A DNA stretch of 64,000 bases from Paenibacillus graminis (GTDB taxonomy: Bacteria; Bacillota; Bacilli; Paenibacillales; Paenibacillaceae), in contig NZ_CP009287.1 in the NCBI RefSeq assembly GCF_000758705.1, positions 5,208,001 through 5,272,000 of the forward strand. The letters are read 5' to 3'. The translations under genes and the position numbers were made by a program. Shown here piece by piece: positions 16,080 through 26,142 of this stretch (position 1 is the first letter of the stretch; every line of letters starts with the position of its first letter). Below the pieces are notes generated by a model. That model ran no database searches. It was given only the letters and a program-made list of their open reading frames with translations, and was not told the origin of the DNA.

Positions 16080-17669
16080 CTACAACCCCACCGGATTAAT
16101 TGATTGCTCAGTATAGCGGAAATAATCAAAATCTGCATGCTTGCCAGTACCACTTAAATCCTGAACGCAAAGACCTATAAAATTCCCTGTAAACCTTATA
16201 AAATCCCCGCCCTCATCTGATAGATGCAGAATATCCAACTTGGGACCGATGGGCGTCCATTCCCCACCATTTATGGCATAATAACAACAGGCATTCCGGC
16301 CTACGATGACGAATTTCAACTTGCAGCTCTCAGCTTGTTCAATAGAAATTTCCGAATCAGAAAACTCTTCCCACTTTCCATTCACAGTGCGGACGATTCC
16401 AAGACATTTGCCTAGGAGTTCATCACGGCTGACCCGCAAATATACATAATCTTGAGTGTCGTAGTATAATACCATTCCGGCCATCTGCTGAAAATGATCC
16501 GGCTGAAACTCCAGCATAGTCTCCGCTTCACAGTTCATCCCTTGCTGGCGCCGGGCGACAAGACTCTGACGATGTTTCGAGTTAAAAGATTCTCTACCAC
16601 GTAAGCGCAAATAGCCTGGACGCTCCGTCAGAGTAAGCCATGTTTCCTCTGCAGGTAACCTTAGCGTATTCCAATGGATACCCAATTTACTGCTAATGAA
16701 ATGATCGATATCCGGCTCGGCTGGAAAAGTATGCTCCGGCAAAGAAAACTCTTGAATCCTATGATTCGGAGCGTTGTCCCCACCTTTAATCCGAAGCCAT
16801 CCCTCTTCATTCCACTCCATTTTTTGAATAGCTGTTTCACGGCCAAGGATGCAGAAATCATCAGCTACAGGTCTTCCGACCAAATGTACCATAGCCCATT
16901 CTCCAGCTTGAGTTTCCACTATACAGCCATGCCCCGCTTTTTGGAGATACAACTCTTTCCGTTTCGAAGAAGTCAAGATCGGGTTTTGCGGGTCTATCTC
17001 ATAAGGTCCTAATATACTTTTAGAACGCGCCATCGTTGCTGCGTGTTCATAACCGGTACCGCCTTCAGCAGTCAATAAATAATAGTATCCATTTCGCTTG
17101 TACAGATGTGGTGCCTCAGTTGATTTGATTGGAGTTCCCAGAAAAATATTCTTTCGCTCTCCGATCAGTTTCCGCTGCTGCACACTATATTCCTGAAGTA
17201 CGATGCCTCCAAATGAATTGTGCTTAGTGCGGTGATCCCATAGCATGTTGACTAGCCATTTCCGTCCATCCTCATCATGGAAAAGCGATGGATCAAATCC
17301 GCTGCTATTCAGATAGACTGGATCAGACCATGGACCTTCAATAGACGGAGATGTGACCAGATAATTATGTGTATCCTTGAATACACCTAAGCGGCTCTTT
17401 ACATCCGTATAAATTAAATAGAAAAGACCGTTATCATATGTCAAACAAGGTGCCCAAATTCCACAAGAGTCGGGATCTCCGACCATATTAATCTGTGATT
17501 CCTCTGTAAGAACATGAGTAAGTAGCCGCCAGTGCTTCAAATCTCTTGAATGATGAATCTGTACACCTGGAAACCATTCAAATGTTGAGGTCGCGATATA
17601 ATAGTCCTCGTCAACACGAACTATAGATGGATCCGGGTTAAAACCTGTAAGTATTGGATTTTCAATCAT
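16080..17669 (-). CDS. GH43 beta-xylosidase/arabinofuranosidase (XynB-like)
   Basis: A 529-residue cytoplasmic enzyme. The five-bladed propeller carries Asp13 in GFNPDPSI (base), Asp126 in SGFDPSLFHD (pKa modulator) and Glu185 in STEAPHLYK (acid), the spacing of Selenomonas-type XynB. A C-terminal beta-sandwich domain (about 320-529) with MAGMVLYYDTQDYVYLRVS completes the active site in this subgroup. Likely activity is exo-hydrolysis of xylo- or arabino-oligosaccharides. GGAAGGAG precedes the ATG. It is the last gene of the leftward operon behind the binding protein, permeases and YesMN pair. A close paralogue starts beyond the right window edge (62692-64000). Confidence 0.92.
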   Translation of the reverse strand: MIENPILTGFNPDPSIVRVDEDYYIATSTFEWFPGVQIHHSRDLKHWRLLTHVLTEESQINMVGDPDSCGIWAPCLTYDNGLFYLIYTDVKSRLGVFKDTHNYLVTSPSIEGPWSDPVYLNSSGFDPSLFHDEDGRKWLVNMLWDHRTKHNSFGGIVLQEYSVQQRKLIGERKNIFLGTPIKSTEAPHLYKRNGYYYLLTAEGGTGYEHAATMARSKSILGPYEIDPQNPILTSSKRKELYLQKAGHGCIVETQAGEWAMVHLVGRPVADDFCILGRETAIQKMEWNEEGWLRIKGGDNAPNHRIQEFSLPEHTFPAEPDIDHFISSKLGIHWNTLRLPAEETWLTLTERPGYLRLRGRESFNSKHRQSLVARRQQGMNCEAETMLEFQPDHFQQMAGMVLYYDTQDYVYLRVSRDELLGKCLGIVRTVNGKWEEFSDSEISIEQAESCKLKFVIVGRNACCYYAINGGEWTPIGPKLDILHLSDEGGDFIRFTGNFIGLCVQDLSGTGKHADFDYFRYTEQSINPVGL

Positions 17670-17708
17670 TATAGTGCTCCTTCCACAGAAGTGACAGTAT
17701 TTAGCTTT

Positions 17709-18467
17709 CTAGCATTGAGATTTTCTGTATTCAGTCGGCTTACAGCCTACCAAACGTTCAAAGACTTTTGAAAAATGTGTTGGATCGTTATATCCTACCC
17801 TTTGAGCAATTTCATAAATTTTCAGATCAGTTCCGGTAAGTAGTTCCTTCGTCCGCTCCATCCGTACTTGTGTTAAATATTCGAGATAGTTCTGTCCTGT
17901 TTTTTCTTTGAAAAGTTGGCTCAAATAATTCAGATTTAAATAGAATCGGTTAGATAAATCTGCAAGGCTTATATTCTTGTCGAAATTATTGGCGACATAC
18001 TGCTTAATTTCAGTAATAATATCTTTTCTAGTAAATGATTCCTTAGCAGGTGGCGGGTATTCTGTGAGCAATTCACCGCTAATTCGCTCTTGTTCAATTT
18101 CATTGATGATCTGTTGCATGCATTCTTGAAGTTCATCTTCCTCAATGGGCTTATTCAGATAATATCTTACACCCAGATACATCCCTTTGCGTGCATACTC
18201 AAATTCAGCATAACCGCTGAGGATAATGAACTTTGAGGCTACACCTTCCTTTTTCAGCTTTTCAATCATCTCTAGTCCGTCAACTTGCAACATCCGGATA
18301 TCTGTAATTACGATATGGGGCTGCAAACGACGTACAAGCTCAAACCCTTCGTCCCCATCGTAAGCGAAGCCAATAACTTCACACTGGGGTAAGTAACGTC
18401 GTATAATGACTTTTAATCCATCAATAATACCCTTTTCGTCATCAACCAAAACTATAGTATAGTTCAA
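17709..18467 (-). CDS. YesN-like response regulator with AraC output domain
   Basis: 252 residues. The receiver domain (1-120) has the acidic pair Asp9-Asp10, phospho-acceptor Asp56 in VITDIRM and Lys106 in YLNKPIEE. The C-terminal AraC domain (150-252) shows ISLADLSNRFYLNLNYLSQLF and ends GCKPTEYRK. The start is a TTG at 18467 that overlaps the kinase stop, with GAGGGGG upstream, so both are translationally coupled. It is the partner of the YesM-like kinase and probably activates this transport operon when extracellular oligosaccharide is sensed. Confidence 0.92.
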   Translation of the reverse strand: MNYTIVLVDDEKGIIDGLKVIIRRYLPQCEVIGFAYDGDEGFELVRRLQPHIVITDIRMLQVDGLEMIEKLKKEGVASKFIILSGYAEFEYARKGMYLGVRYYLNKPIEEDELQECMQQIINEIEQERISGELLTEYPPPAKESFTRKDIITEIKQYVANNFDKNISLADLSNRFYLNLNYLSQLFKEKTGQNYLEYLTQVRMERTKELLTGTDLKIYEIAQRVGYNDPTHFSKVFERLVGCKPTEYRKSQC

Positions 18468-20296
18468 CTCAGTTCCCCCTCGATGTCATCCTGAAGTGGA
18501 ATTCGCATTTCCACCACTGTTCCGGCCTCTTCATCCGAACGTACCCTTAGAACGTAAGTTTCACCGTACTGTAGCCTGAGCCGTTCTGCTATATTGTATA
18601 GTCCAATCCCACCGTCAGCATTCCCTTCATCCGTACTCTGATACATTCCACCTGAATCAGACAAGCACAGAAGTTCATTAATTTCTAATGCCTTATCGGC
18701 AGTCATGGAGAACCCATCATCCGTAATTCGAATCAAGACATCTCCTGACTCAGTGAGTTCTTCCTCTATCGTAATATGCAGTTGACTTTCGTAATTGTGA
18801 AAGCCGTGTTTGATGCTGTTCTCAATGATAGGTTGAAAAACAAGTGGAATAATGGAAGTGTCTAATACTCTGTCGCTCAAGCGCACATCTAGAACAAACC
18901 GGTTATCATACCGGATATTCTGCAGAAATAAAAAATTCGCGGCATATTCTACCTCATGCATGACTAGATTGTGCTTATGTTGTTTGCCTAAAGAATGTCT
19001 GAACATACGGGCCAAAATCTTGATCATTTCAGCAATGTCATCCTGCTCTTTCACCACAGCCCTCATCCGGATTGATTCTAACGTGTTATAAAGCATATGC
19101 GGATTAATTTGCGCTTGTAGAGCAAGAAATTGAGCCTGTTTGCGCTTTAACCCGGCCAAATAAACATCCTCAATAAGCTCCTTGATTTTAACAATCATCT
19201 TGTTATAGCTCTTAACCAGATTACTGATTTCATCGTTTGCGAGTGGAGTCTGAATAAGGGATGTATAATTGCCAAGCTCCACCTGCTTCATGCTGCGGCG
19301 CAGATTCAGCACCGGTTTGGTAATTTTATAGCTAAACAGGATTGATAATAGAGCAATGAAAAACAGGAACACCATAATAGACCAGATCGTCACATGTTTG
19401 ATGTTACTGATGGTAGCCAGAAGATTTTTTAAAGGAATCTCCGTAATTATCCGCAGTCTCCCGTCATCCGCATCTTTTGACAACACAATATTGGCTTTCC
19501 CGGTCCCAGAAAGATCAGCAAAGTATTTGTCGGCAATAATGTCCTTCCATGCTGTCTTTCCAGTGGCACCATCAGAATGATATATTAACTCGCCTTCATC
19601 ATTGGTAATAATCATCTTGATGTTATAGCGGTTGCCTAGCATTAGGAAATCCTCGTTCAGATTTATCAGATGAGCAGGATCCATATCTAACAAAATCATC
19701 CCAGCGTAGGATCCGTTATAGTTACGGAGTATTCTTCCGACCGTAAACGTCGCATCGTCTTTTGATTTTCCGTAATAGCTTTTATCATGCACCGGGGTAA
19801 TAAAAAGTGCTGTTTCCGATTCCTGAATGCGCTTATACCACACCTGCTCCAGTAATCGGTCTGTATTTACCTTATCGGGATCCTTGGTGTAGTGATAAAT
19901 CGTTCCACCTGCGCTAACGAGCATCACTGTTTCAACCTCTGGGTATTCCATAGACACCCGTCCGAAATACCGTGAGATCATCGTTTGGGTCTCAATCGAC
20001 TCTTCCATCGTTAACGGATTACGCTTGTTTAGAATACCCATAATATCTGTTTCCAGCAGAACTGAACGCGTTGACCGGTTATACCGGTCAACGAAATCGT
20101 TTAAGTTCGTAGTCGCCTGTGAGATGTACATCGAAGCAAATTCCCTTGAAGCATCCTCCACACTTTTTGCAGATAAATGATAAATAGTGACGCCAATTAC
20201 AATAGTAGGAATAATCGAAGCAACGAAATAACTGAACATCAACTTGTTTCGCAGCTTCATTTCCCCGATTCGCCGACGTATCGTGCTGATAATCAT
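18464..20296 (-). CDS. YesM-like sensor histidine kinase
   Basis: About 610 residues. A first membrane helix (about residues 15-38) is followed by an extracellular Cache-type sensor of some 240 residues, a second helix near 300 (IMVFLFFIALLSILFSY), a HAMP domain, the phospho-acceptor region QINPHMLYNTLES and an ATPase domain with IENSIKHGF and GGIGLYNIAERL. This is the His_kinase/HATPase arrangement of sensors that pair with AraC-type response regulators. ATG at 20296 is preferred, with GGGAG upstream. It lies between the permeases and its regulator, within the operon it is expected to control. Confidence 0.92.
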   Translation of the reverse strand: MIISTIRRRIGEMKLRNKLMFSYFVASIIPTIVIGVTIYHLSAKSVEDASREFASMYISQATTNLNDFVDRYNRSTRSVLLETDIMGILNKRNPLTMEESIETQTMISRYFGRVSMEYPEVETVMLVSAGGTIYHYTKDPDKVNTDRLLEQVWYKRIQESETALFITPVHDKSYYGKSKDDATFTVGRILRNYNGSYAGMILLDMDPAHLINLNEDFLMLGNRYNIKMIITNDEGELIYHSDGATGKTAWKDIIADKYFADLSGTGKANIVLSKDADDGRLRIITEIPLKNLLATISNIKHVTIWSIMVFLFFIALLSILFSYKITKPVLNLRRSMKQVELGNYTSLIQTPLANDEISNLVKSYNKMIVKIKELIEDVYLAGLKRKQAQFLALQAQINPHMLYNTLESIRMRAVVKEQDDIAEMIKILARMFRHSLGKQHKHNLVMHEVEYAANFLFLQNIRYDNRFVLDVRLSDRVLDTSIIPLVFQPIIENSIKHGFHNYESQLHITIEEELTESGDVLIRITDDGFSMTADKALEINELLCLSDSGGMYQSTDEGNADGGIGLYNIAERLRLQYGETYVLRVRSDEEAGTVVEMRIPLQDDIEGELS

Positions 20297-20355
20297 GCTG
20301 TCTCCCGCCTTCAAATTTAAAATGAAAAGTCAGGGCGACAGCATGAGTTTATAGC

Positions 20356-21222
20356 TTATCCTTTTACGGAACCCAGCATCGCGCCTTTAGTGAAGTACTT
20401 CTGTAAGTAAGGGTAAATCATTAGGATCGGAACGATTGCAAAAACGATGGTAACTGCACGAAGCGTTCTTGCGCTGTAGTTCAGTTGCGACATATTGCCC
20501 ACAATTTGCAGCTCATTGTCACTAGTAATAAACTGTCTTATTTTGATCTGCAGTGGATACCAGTCCGGATTCTGGATGAACATTAACGGATGCTGGAATT
20601 GGTTCCAAATTGTCACTGCATAGAATAATCCAAGTGTAGCGAGTACGGCCTTGGACAACGGGAGCACAATGTTGAACAGCAACCGGAAGTACCCTGCTCC
20701 TTCGACAACCGCAGCTTCCTCAAGCTCACTCGGGAATTCCAGAAAAAAGGTACGCATAATAATTAGATTATAGGCAGTGAGTATATGCGGAATAACCAGC
20801 ACTAACGGATTGTCATACAGTCCAATATTCTTCATTGTCAAAAAGTAAGGAATAAGCGGAGCCTTAAAAACCATTGTAATAACTGCGGCAAGCATAACAA
20901 CTTTCCCTATCGTAAACTCTTTTTTGGTAAGCGGATAGGCTAACAACGCGGTAATTAACAGACTCAGAACGGTTCCGACAATGGTCGCAATTGCCGTTAC
21001 TCCGAATGATCTCCATAGGTCAGGCCGGTCAAGCACGTATTTCCATGAGTCCAGTGTAAACCCTTTCGGCCAAATGGTCACCTGATTCAGTTCCACCGGA
21101 ACCCTTGAGCTGAATGAAACAGACAAAACCGAAAGCAGTGGAATTAGAGCAATTACTGATAATATAATTAGAAAAGCAACGATGCATTTCTGAATGACTT
21201 TCTCACTAAAGGACATCGACAT
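20356..21222 (-). CDS. Sugar ABC permease, LplC/MalG-like
   Basis: About 288 residues with six predicted membrane helices. The EAA loop reads ELEEAAVVEGAGYFRLLFNIVLPLSK, the ATPase-docking motif of CUT1 permeases, and the C-terminus YLQKYFTKGAMLGSVKG is typical of LplC/YtcP proteins. The ATG at 21222 is chosen because a run of six G residues lies 8 bases upstream; the longer frame would overlap the upstream permease by 150 bases. It forms a heterodimer with the gene product at 21224-22135. The ATPase is not encoded here and must come from a shared MsmX-type protein. Confidence 0.9.
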   Translation of the reverse strand: MSMSFSEKVIQKCIVAFLIILSVIALIPLLSVLSVSFSSRVPVELNQVTIWPKGFTLDSWKYVLDRPDLWRSFGVTAIATIVGTVLSLLITALLAYPLTKKEFTIGKVVMLAAVITMVFKAPLIPYFLTMKNIGLYDNPLVLVIPHILTAYNLIIMRTFFLEFPSELEEAAVVEGAGYFRLLFNIVLPLSKAVLATLGLFYAVTIWNQFQHPLMFIQNPDWYPLQIKIRQFITSDNELQIVGNMSQLNYSARTLRAVTIVFAIVPILMIYPYLQKYFTKGAMLGSVKG

Positions 21223-21223
21223 A

Positions 21224-22135
21224 TTACCATAACCCCCCGCCAGTAACTTTTTTGGAAATCCGGTTGAAAACATACACAAGTACAAAACCGATAATGGCTT
21301 GGAACAGACCGACTGCTGTCGCAAAGCTGTACCGTGCTTCCTGAATACCTGACCGATACACATAAGTATCAATAATATCCCCGACGGAAAAAGTCATTGG
21401 CGTAAGCAAAGTGAAGACTTGATCAAAACCCAAATCAAGGAAACTTCCGAGATTAATCAAGAAAAGCACTAAAGCAGTTGGCAGGAGGAGCGGTAATGTA
21501 ATATGCCGGATTTGCTTCATTCTGGAAGCACCGTCAATTGTGGCTGACTCGTAAATTTGGGGATCCATTGCACTTATAGCTGCCAAATAAATAATTGTTC
21601 CCCAACCTGCTTCCCTCCATATGGAGGTAAATACATATATCCATCGAAAATAGCGTTCATCCTGCATAATCAAATTTGGTCCATAACCAAACCAATCCCG
21701 CACCGTATTGAATATCCCATTTAATGAAAACATGTCGAAGGCAATACCCGCAATAATTACCCAAGACAAGAAATGGGGAATATAAAGTGCAGTTTGAATC
21801 CCTTTCTTCAATAATACAGCCCGAACTTCGTTAATCATTAGAGCCAATATCAACGGTACCGGAAATATGACAACGACTTTTAAAAAGCCGAGGATCAGCG
21901 TATTTGCAAAAATACGGTAAAAATCAGGAGAATCAAATAAAATCTTGAAATGTTTTAATCCTACCCACGGACTATCTGCGATTCCTTTAAATAACGAATA
22001 ATCTTGAAAAGCGATAATAGATCCTCCGAGAGGAATATAGCGTAAGACTATGAAAAAAACTAAACCCGGCAAAGCCATGAGATACAACGGCCAGCATTTT
22101 CGTGCATGGTGATAAAATCGACCAGTAGCTTGCAT
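21224..22135 (-). CDS. Sugar ABC permease, LplB-like
   Basis: About 303 residues and six membrane helices. The family hallmark RYIPLGGSIIAFQDYSLFKG follows the first helix, and the EAA loop reads IYESATIDGASRMKQIRHITLPLL. FDQVFTLLTP and DIIDTYVYRSG are typical of LplB/YteP permeases. GGAGTGGAG before the ATG at 22135 makes this start more likely than the one six codons upstream. It lies 107 bases after the binding-protein gene and directly before the second permease. Confidence 0.9.
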   Translation of the reverse strand: MQATGRFYHHARKCWPLYLMALPGLVFFIVLRYIPLGGSIIAFQDYSLFKGIADSPWVGLKHFKILFDSPDFYRIFANTLILGFLKVVVIFPVPLILALMINEVRAVLLKKGIQTALYIPHFLSWVIIAGIAFDMFSLNGIFNTVRDWFGYGPNLIMQDERYFRWIYVFTSIWREAGWGTIIYLAAISAMDPQIYESATIDGASRMKQIRHITLPLLLPTALVLFLINLGSFLDLGFDQVFTLLTPMTFSVGDIIDTYVYRSGIQEARYSFATAVGLFQAIIGFVLVYVFNRISKKVTGGGLW

Positions 22136-22242
22136 ATGGATTCTCCACTCCATCCTGTTTATTTATTCGTTTTAAGAAAGAAATGGACAATCCGATAGTA
22201 ATCAAACTGCCCATTCTTCTTAAATTTCTATTTTATGTCCGT

Positions 22243-23844
22243 TTACTTTCCCAGTTTGGCATACCATTCTCTTGCCCTTTTTGTCACTTCTGCCCCACCA
22301 GAACTGTTCCACTTATCCACAAACTCATCAAATTTATCGATGGAATAGGTTCCGATAATAATTTTTGTCGCATATTCATACCAGAGCGTATTATTCTTGA
22401 TATCCGGATAATCGGTATATACGGTAGAAGGTAAACCGTCACCAGCAATTATTTTTACGTACTGCTGAAGATCCTTCATGTTGCGAATGCTTTGTTCAAA
22501 TTGCCATTTATCGCTTTCTGATGCTGATTCAGTCAGCAATTGCTCTTTGAATTCGATATTTCCAAATTGATCGTATGGGGTCAGACGATTTTGCTGAGTA
22601 CTTTTATCATCAGGTAATTTGGTTTTTTTACCATCTGCTACACTATAATGCATGCCTTCCGCTCCCCAGTAAATGTCCATCCATTTAGATTGGTCAGCAA
22701 TACCATTGAGGAATTTCAAGCTCGCTTTCAGGTGTTCATCATCCTGTTGAGCACTTACAACCCATTCAGGATTTCCCACTTGCTTAGTAGTGATAAACCC
22801 TTGCCCCTCATATCCCGGAGCTTCAAGAACCGGAAGTACCGAGAAGTCTGCCTTCACGCCAGATGATTGTTCAATGAGACCCAGATGTAAATAGGATGAC
22901 TCAGCCCATTGGAAATAGCTTCCAACTAGATTTCCATCAACTTTCCCATCCCAAGCCGCTTTGTCATTAAGAAATGTCTCCTGATCCATCAACTGTTCCT
23001 TATAGAGTTTAGCAATAAAAGCAAGCGCATCTTTCATATTTGGTGAAACAGCAGAGTATGTTAATTCCCCATTATAAATATCCCAATCCGGATAACCTTC
23101 AACCATCGCTACACCATACATGTTGAAGAGGTGATCCATCCAACGGGCATTTTGTCTTCCACCGGTAGGAATTTCATCCGCTGTGCCATTACCGTTAGGA
23201 TCTTGTTCTTTAAACGCTTTCAAAACATTTATATATTCATCTTGAGTCTTTGGAATTTGCAACCCTAATGTGTCCAGCCAGTCCTTGCGAATCATTCCCG
23301 TGGTTCTCTCATACCCTTTAATACCTGGAATCCAGTATATTCTTCCTTTCCCAGTTGGGTCATTCGCCTTGACTACATTCCATACATCCTCTGGGATCAG
23401 CTTCCATAGATTGGGTGCATATTCAGGCAACAAGTCAGTCAAATCCGCAATGGCACCATTTTTGGCAAGATCGGTTTCATTTCCGTTCCAGGGAAGAAAT
23501 ACATTGGGCATTTCCCCAGCAGCAATCTTCATATTGAGAGTGTTCAAGTAGTCCGTGCCGCCATTCCATTCTACATATGGGCTGATAACACCAACGCCAA
23601 GCAAATCAGCGTATTGTTTGTATAGCGGACTATCTTTCTCAATTCCCTTATAGCCCGTATTCGCCCACCAAACTTCGAGATCGACAAGTTTACCGTCTGT
23701 CGCCCCCTGCGTACTTTCTGTATTCGTCGTTTGAGCACTGTTCGTCTGTCCGGCATTTTCATTATTGTTCGACGAGCAGCCAGCAATAATACCTGGCAGC
23801 AATGCTGCAATCATGATAGAGCCAAAAAGTTTCTTTCTGAGCAT
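22243..23844 (-). CDS. LplA-like sugar-binding lipoprotein of an ABC importer
   Basis: A 533-residue extracellular solute-binding protein. A basic N-terminus and hydrophobic stretch lead to the lipobox IIAGC with Cys23 as the lipidated residue, followed by an Asn/Thr-rich linker. The long form (over 500 residues) with DLEVWWANTGYKG belongs to the LplA/YtcQ group, which binds complex oligosaccharides such as xylan-, pectin- or rhamnogalacturonan-derived ones. GAGGGGG precedes the ATG. It heads the importer part of the operon, behind a cre-like site. Given the GH43 and GH42 neighbours, arabinoxylan- or arabinogalactan-type oligosaccharides are the likely ligands (inference). Confidence 0.92.
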   Translation of the reverse strand: MLRKKLFGSIMIAALLPGIIAGCSSNNNENAGQTNSAQTTNTESTQGATDGKLVDLEVWWANTGYKGIEKDSPLYKQYADLLGVGVISPYVEWNGGTDYLNTLNMKIAAGEMPNVFLPWNGNETDLAKNGAIADLTDLLPEYAPNLWKLIPEDVWNVVKANDPTGKGRIYWIPGIKGYERTTGMIRKDWLDTLGLQIPKTQDEYINVLKAFKEQDPNGNGTADEIPTGGRQNARWMDHLFNMYGVAMVEGYPDWDIYNGELTYSAVSPNMKDALAFIAKLYKEQLMDQETFLNDKAAWDGKVDGNLVGSYFQWAESSYLHLGLIEQSSGVKADFSVLPVLEAPGYEGQGFITTKQVGNPEWVVSAQQDDEHLKASLKFLNGIADQSKWMDIYWGAEGMHYSVADGKKTKLPDDKSTQQNRLTPYDQFGNIEFKEQLLTESASESDKWQFEQSIRNMKDLQQYVKIIAGDGLPSTVYTDYPDIKNNTLWYEYATKIIIGTYSIDKFDEFVDKWNSSGGAEVTKRAREWYAKLGK

Positions 23845-23903
23845 ACTGATGTTCCCCCTCTAATATTAGTTAAGTAGCGCAGAATTTGTGTTTCAGATAT
23901 TTA

Positions 23904-23955
23904 TGGTTGCGCTTGCATTTAGAATATACTATTGGCATCCTGGCTTAAACCAGGA
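23904..23955 (-). promoter_or_regulatory. cre-like site and palindrome upstream of the binding-protein gene
   Basis: On the minus strand ATGCAAGCGCAACCA (23904-23918) fits the CcpA consensus WTGNAANCGNWNNCW at every fixed position. Just upstream lies an 18-base inverted repeat TCCTGG-N6-CCAGGA (23938-23955), with TATATT between them as a candidate -10. The layout suggests a regulated promoter with catabolite repression by roadblock. Confidence 0.55.
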
Positions 23956-24021
23956 GATTTAGGATTTTACTAAGGTGTTTTTAGGGTCTCTGAAATCGTT
24001 TACTTTATTCAGTCAAACTGA

Positions 24022-24055
24022 AACAAACCGGAGTATACCGCTACTCCGGTTTGTT
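24022..24055 (-). terminator. Terminator hairpin after the second GH42 gene
   Basis: AACAAACCGGAGTA (24022-24035) pairs perfectly with TACTCCGGTTTGTT (24042-24055) around a 6-base loop. It lies 38 bases beyond the GH42 stop on the minus strand. T-rich sequence follows but no long run, so some read-through into the importer genes is possible. Confidence 0.7.
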
Positions 24056-24092
24056 GAGAAAAATTGTATAATTGCACTAATAATGACTGTGA

Positions 24093-26117
24093 CTAGCTGA
24101 AATCCAAATTCTTAAGAACTTCTACACCATAAGGTTTCAGTACCAGTTCATCCTTAACTACACTATCTGATAAGAAGCTTCGTCCCTCTTCGGTAAGGAT
24201 TACTGTCTGCTCCAAGCCAGTTGTGTTCACATAAATAGCTGAGTCTCCTATCTGGCGGGCTACAACACCGTCCGGAGTAGTAATTCCCTTACGTATACCC
24301 AGATTAAGATAGCAAACCTCAAGCAACGCTTGCAGTATATCTGCTTGTGCAGGAACAGCCAGATAGATCGCTGTTCCCTGTCCGTAAGCATTTGCAGTAA
24401 CAGCTGGTAATTCCTGCTCTAAATCGGTAAATACAGCCCACGTCTCTGCCGTGTTAGGCTCTAGAATCTCATAATAATCAATGGGTGTGTCCATAATTTT
24501 CTCACCCATGCGAACTCGTGGCGATTCACGGCGCAAATTCATCCGCTCCTTCTGAAGCCCTCCTTCGTTCGCTTCGGAAGTATGATAAATCGGACGTTCA
24601 AACGCACCTGCACGGATGCCGAATACATCGCTGAGCCTGCCGGGCATGGTCGAACTGAAAACCTGATTATTTTCATCCACTTTGGCAGAATATGCAGTCA
24701 TAATGACCGTACCGCCCTGTTCTACAAATTGACGAATAGACTGGGCAGAAGCTTCGTCCATAATGCAATGACCGGGAATCAATAGAAGCTTGTAATCCTT
24801 TTCAATATTCCGCAGATTCACTACATTACAGTCTGTGTTGTCAGCCATCAAAGCCTGATAAGTCGTTATAACTTGTTTCAGATAAGGCGTTTTGTAATAC
24901 GCCTTCTGATTCTCGGAGACTTTGAAAGCTTCATAGGAATAGGCAAGTGCAATTTCGGGATTTGGCAGGTATGGTAAGCCCAGATCAGAAAGTTTATCGA
25001 GTTCAGATGTAAACTGCCGGAATTCATCCAGCTTTCTTCCCGGAAGTCCGTCATGATCCAACAAACCGTAAAAGTACTGCTCTTCGCCTCCCAGCATGGA
25101 TCGCCATGTCCAGGCACATACAGCCTCTGCACGGAATAACAAAGCTAGATAGGCATACATTCTTAGCACACCTTTTGGTGGGGCATATGCCCCAAACGAC
25201 CCCGTTTGGAATTCCAGACACCAAATCGGTTTGTTGGTCTCACCAATCCGGTGATTCAGTGAGAAGCAGGTACCGTGAAGAGCATTTCTGTCTTCGGGAT
25301 TGACACCAGGATAAAAGCCAACTCCGGGAATATCAAATAATGTTCCATTAGTCTTCAAATAATCGAATCCATATCCAGGATGCTCACCCCAGTGATTAGT
25401 CGACTCTTTAATCCCTGGAGCATTTTTACGAACTAAGTCCCTTAGTCCCTGTAGATAATCAATCTGTTCATCCGAGAAAAAACGCCACATGTCCAGCATA
25501 CGCTCTGGTGCTCCATTCATTGCACCCGCTACCGGGAACTCTGCATCCTCAAAGCTGTTCAACTTGCGTGACCATCGATGCGCAGCCCAGCAATGATTCA
25601 ACTGTTCAATCGTAAGATATTTATCTCTGAGCCACTGCACATAACGCCGGCGTGCATCCTCTGAGAAGCTTGGTGCCCCACTGCCTATCTCATTGCATAA
25701 ACCTAGAGCATAGAGCGCTGGAGCATTAGCGTAACGTTTGGTTAGCATATCAGCAAACCGATAGGCGTACTCTTGAAAGACGGGATTTCCTACATCATCC
25801 ATATACCGATGGACTGCAGCAAGCCGATGGCCACTGCGATCGGCCAGGTCGATTTCCGGGTATTTCTTATGCAACCAAGTCGGAGCGGGACGGGTGGCAA
25901 TATCAAGTACAACCTTGATTCCTGCTTCCGCAAACAGATCCATTACTTCATCAAACCACTCGAATGTGAAATTCCCTTCCGAAGGCTCAAAGCTGTCCCA
26001 ACACAGATGTCCCAAACGAACGAGATTGAATCCGGATTCCTTCATCAATTGAATATCAACTGGCCAGCGTTCTCGAGGCCAATCATGCGGATGGTAGTTC
26101 GTTCCTACAAAAATCAA
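24093..26117 (-). CDS. GH42 beta-galactosidase (second, divergent type)
   Basis: About 674 residues, no signal peptide. VGTNYHPHDW opens the barrel. The acid/base Glu lies in ALGLCNEIGSG (about residue 143) and the nucleophile Glu in PIWCLEFQTG (about residue 302). A trimerisation-type domain and small C-terminal domain follow. It is only distantly related to the GH42 at 13704 and lacks that protein's cysteine cluster. A TTG start at 26117 is preferred because GAGGTGA lies 5 bases before it; a GTG three codons earlier has no ribosome binding site. It is the first gene of the leftward oligosaccharide operon and has its own cre-like promoter region. Confidence 0.9.
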   Translation of the reverse strand: MIFVGTNYHPHDWPRERWPVDIQLMKESGFNLVRLGHLCWDSFEPSEGNFTFEWFDEVMDLFAEAGIKVVLDIATRPAPTWLHKKYPEIDLADRSGHRLAAVHRYMDDVGNPVFQEYAYRFADMLTKRYANAPALYALGLCNEIGSGAPSFSEDARRRYVQWLRDKYLTIEQLNHCWAAHRWSRKLNSFEDAEFPVAGAMNGAPERMLDMWRFFSDEQIDYLQGLRDLVRKNAPGIKESTNHWGEHPGYGFDYLKTNGTLFDIPGVGFYPGVNPEDRNALHGTCFSLNHRIGETNKPIWCLEFQTGSFGAYAPPKGVLRMYAYLALLFRAEAVCAWTWRSMLGGEEQYFYGLLDHDGLPGRKLDEFRQFTSELDKLSDLGLPYLPNPEIALAYSYEAFKVSENQKAYYKTPYLKQVITTYQALMADNTDCNVVNLRNIEKDYKLLLIPGHCIMDEASAQSIRQFVEQGGTVIMTAYSAKVDENNQVFSSTMPGRLSDVFGIRAGAFERPIYHTSEANEGGLQKERMNLRRESPRVRMGEKIMDTPIDYYEILEPNTAETWAVFTDLEQELPAVTANAYGQGTAIYLAVPAQADILQALLEVCYLNLGIRKGITTPDGVVARQIGDSAIYVNTTGLEQTVILTEEGRSFLSDSVVKDELVLKPYGVEVLKNLDFS

Positions 26118-26142
26118 TTGTTTCACCTCATTTTCGTAATTC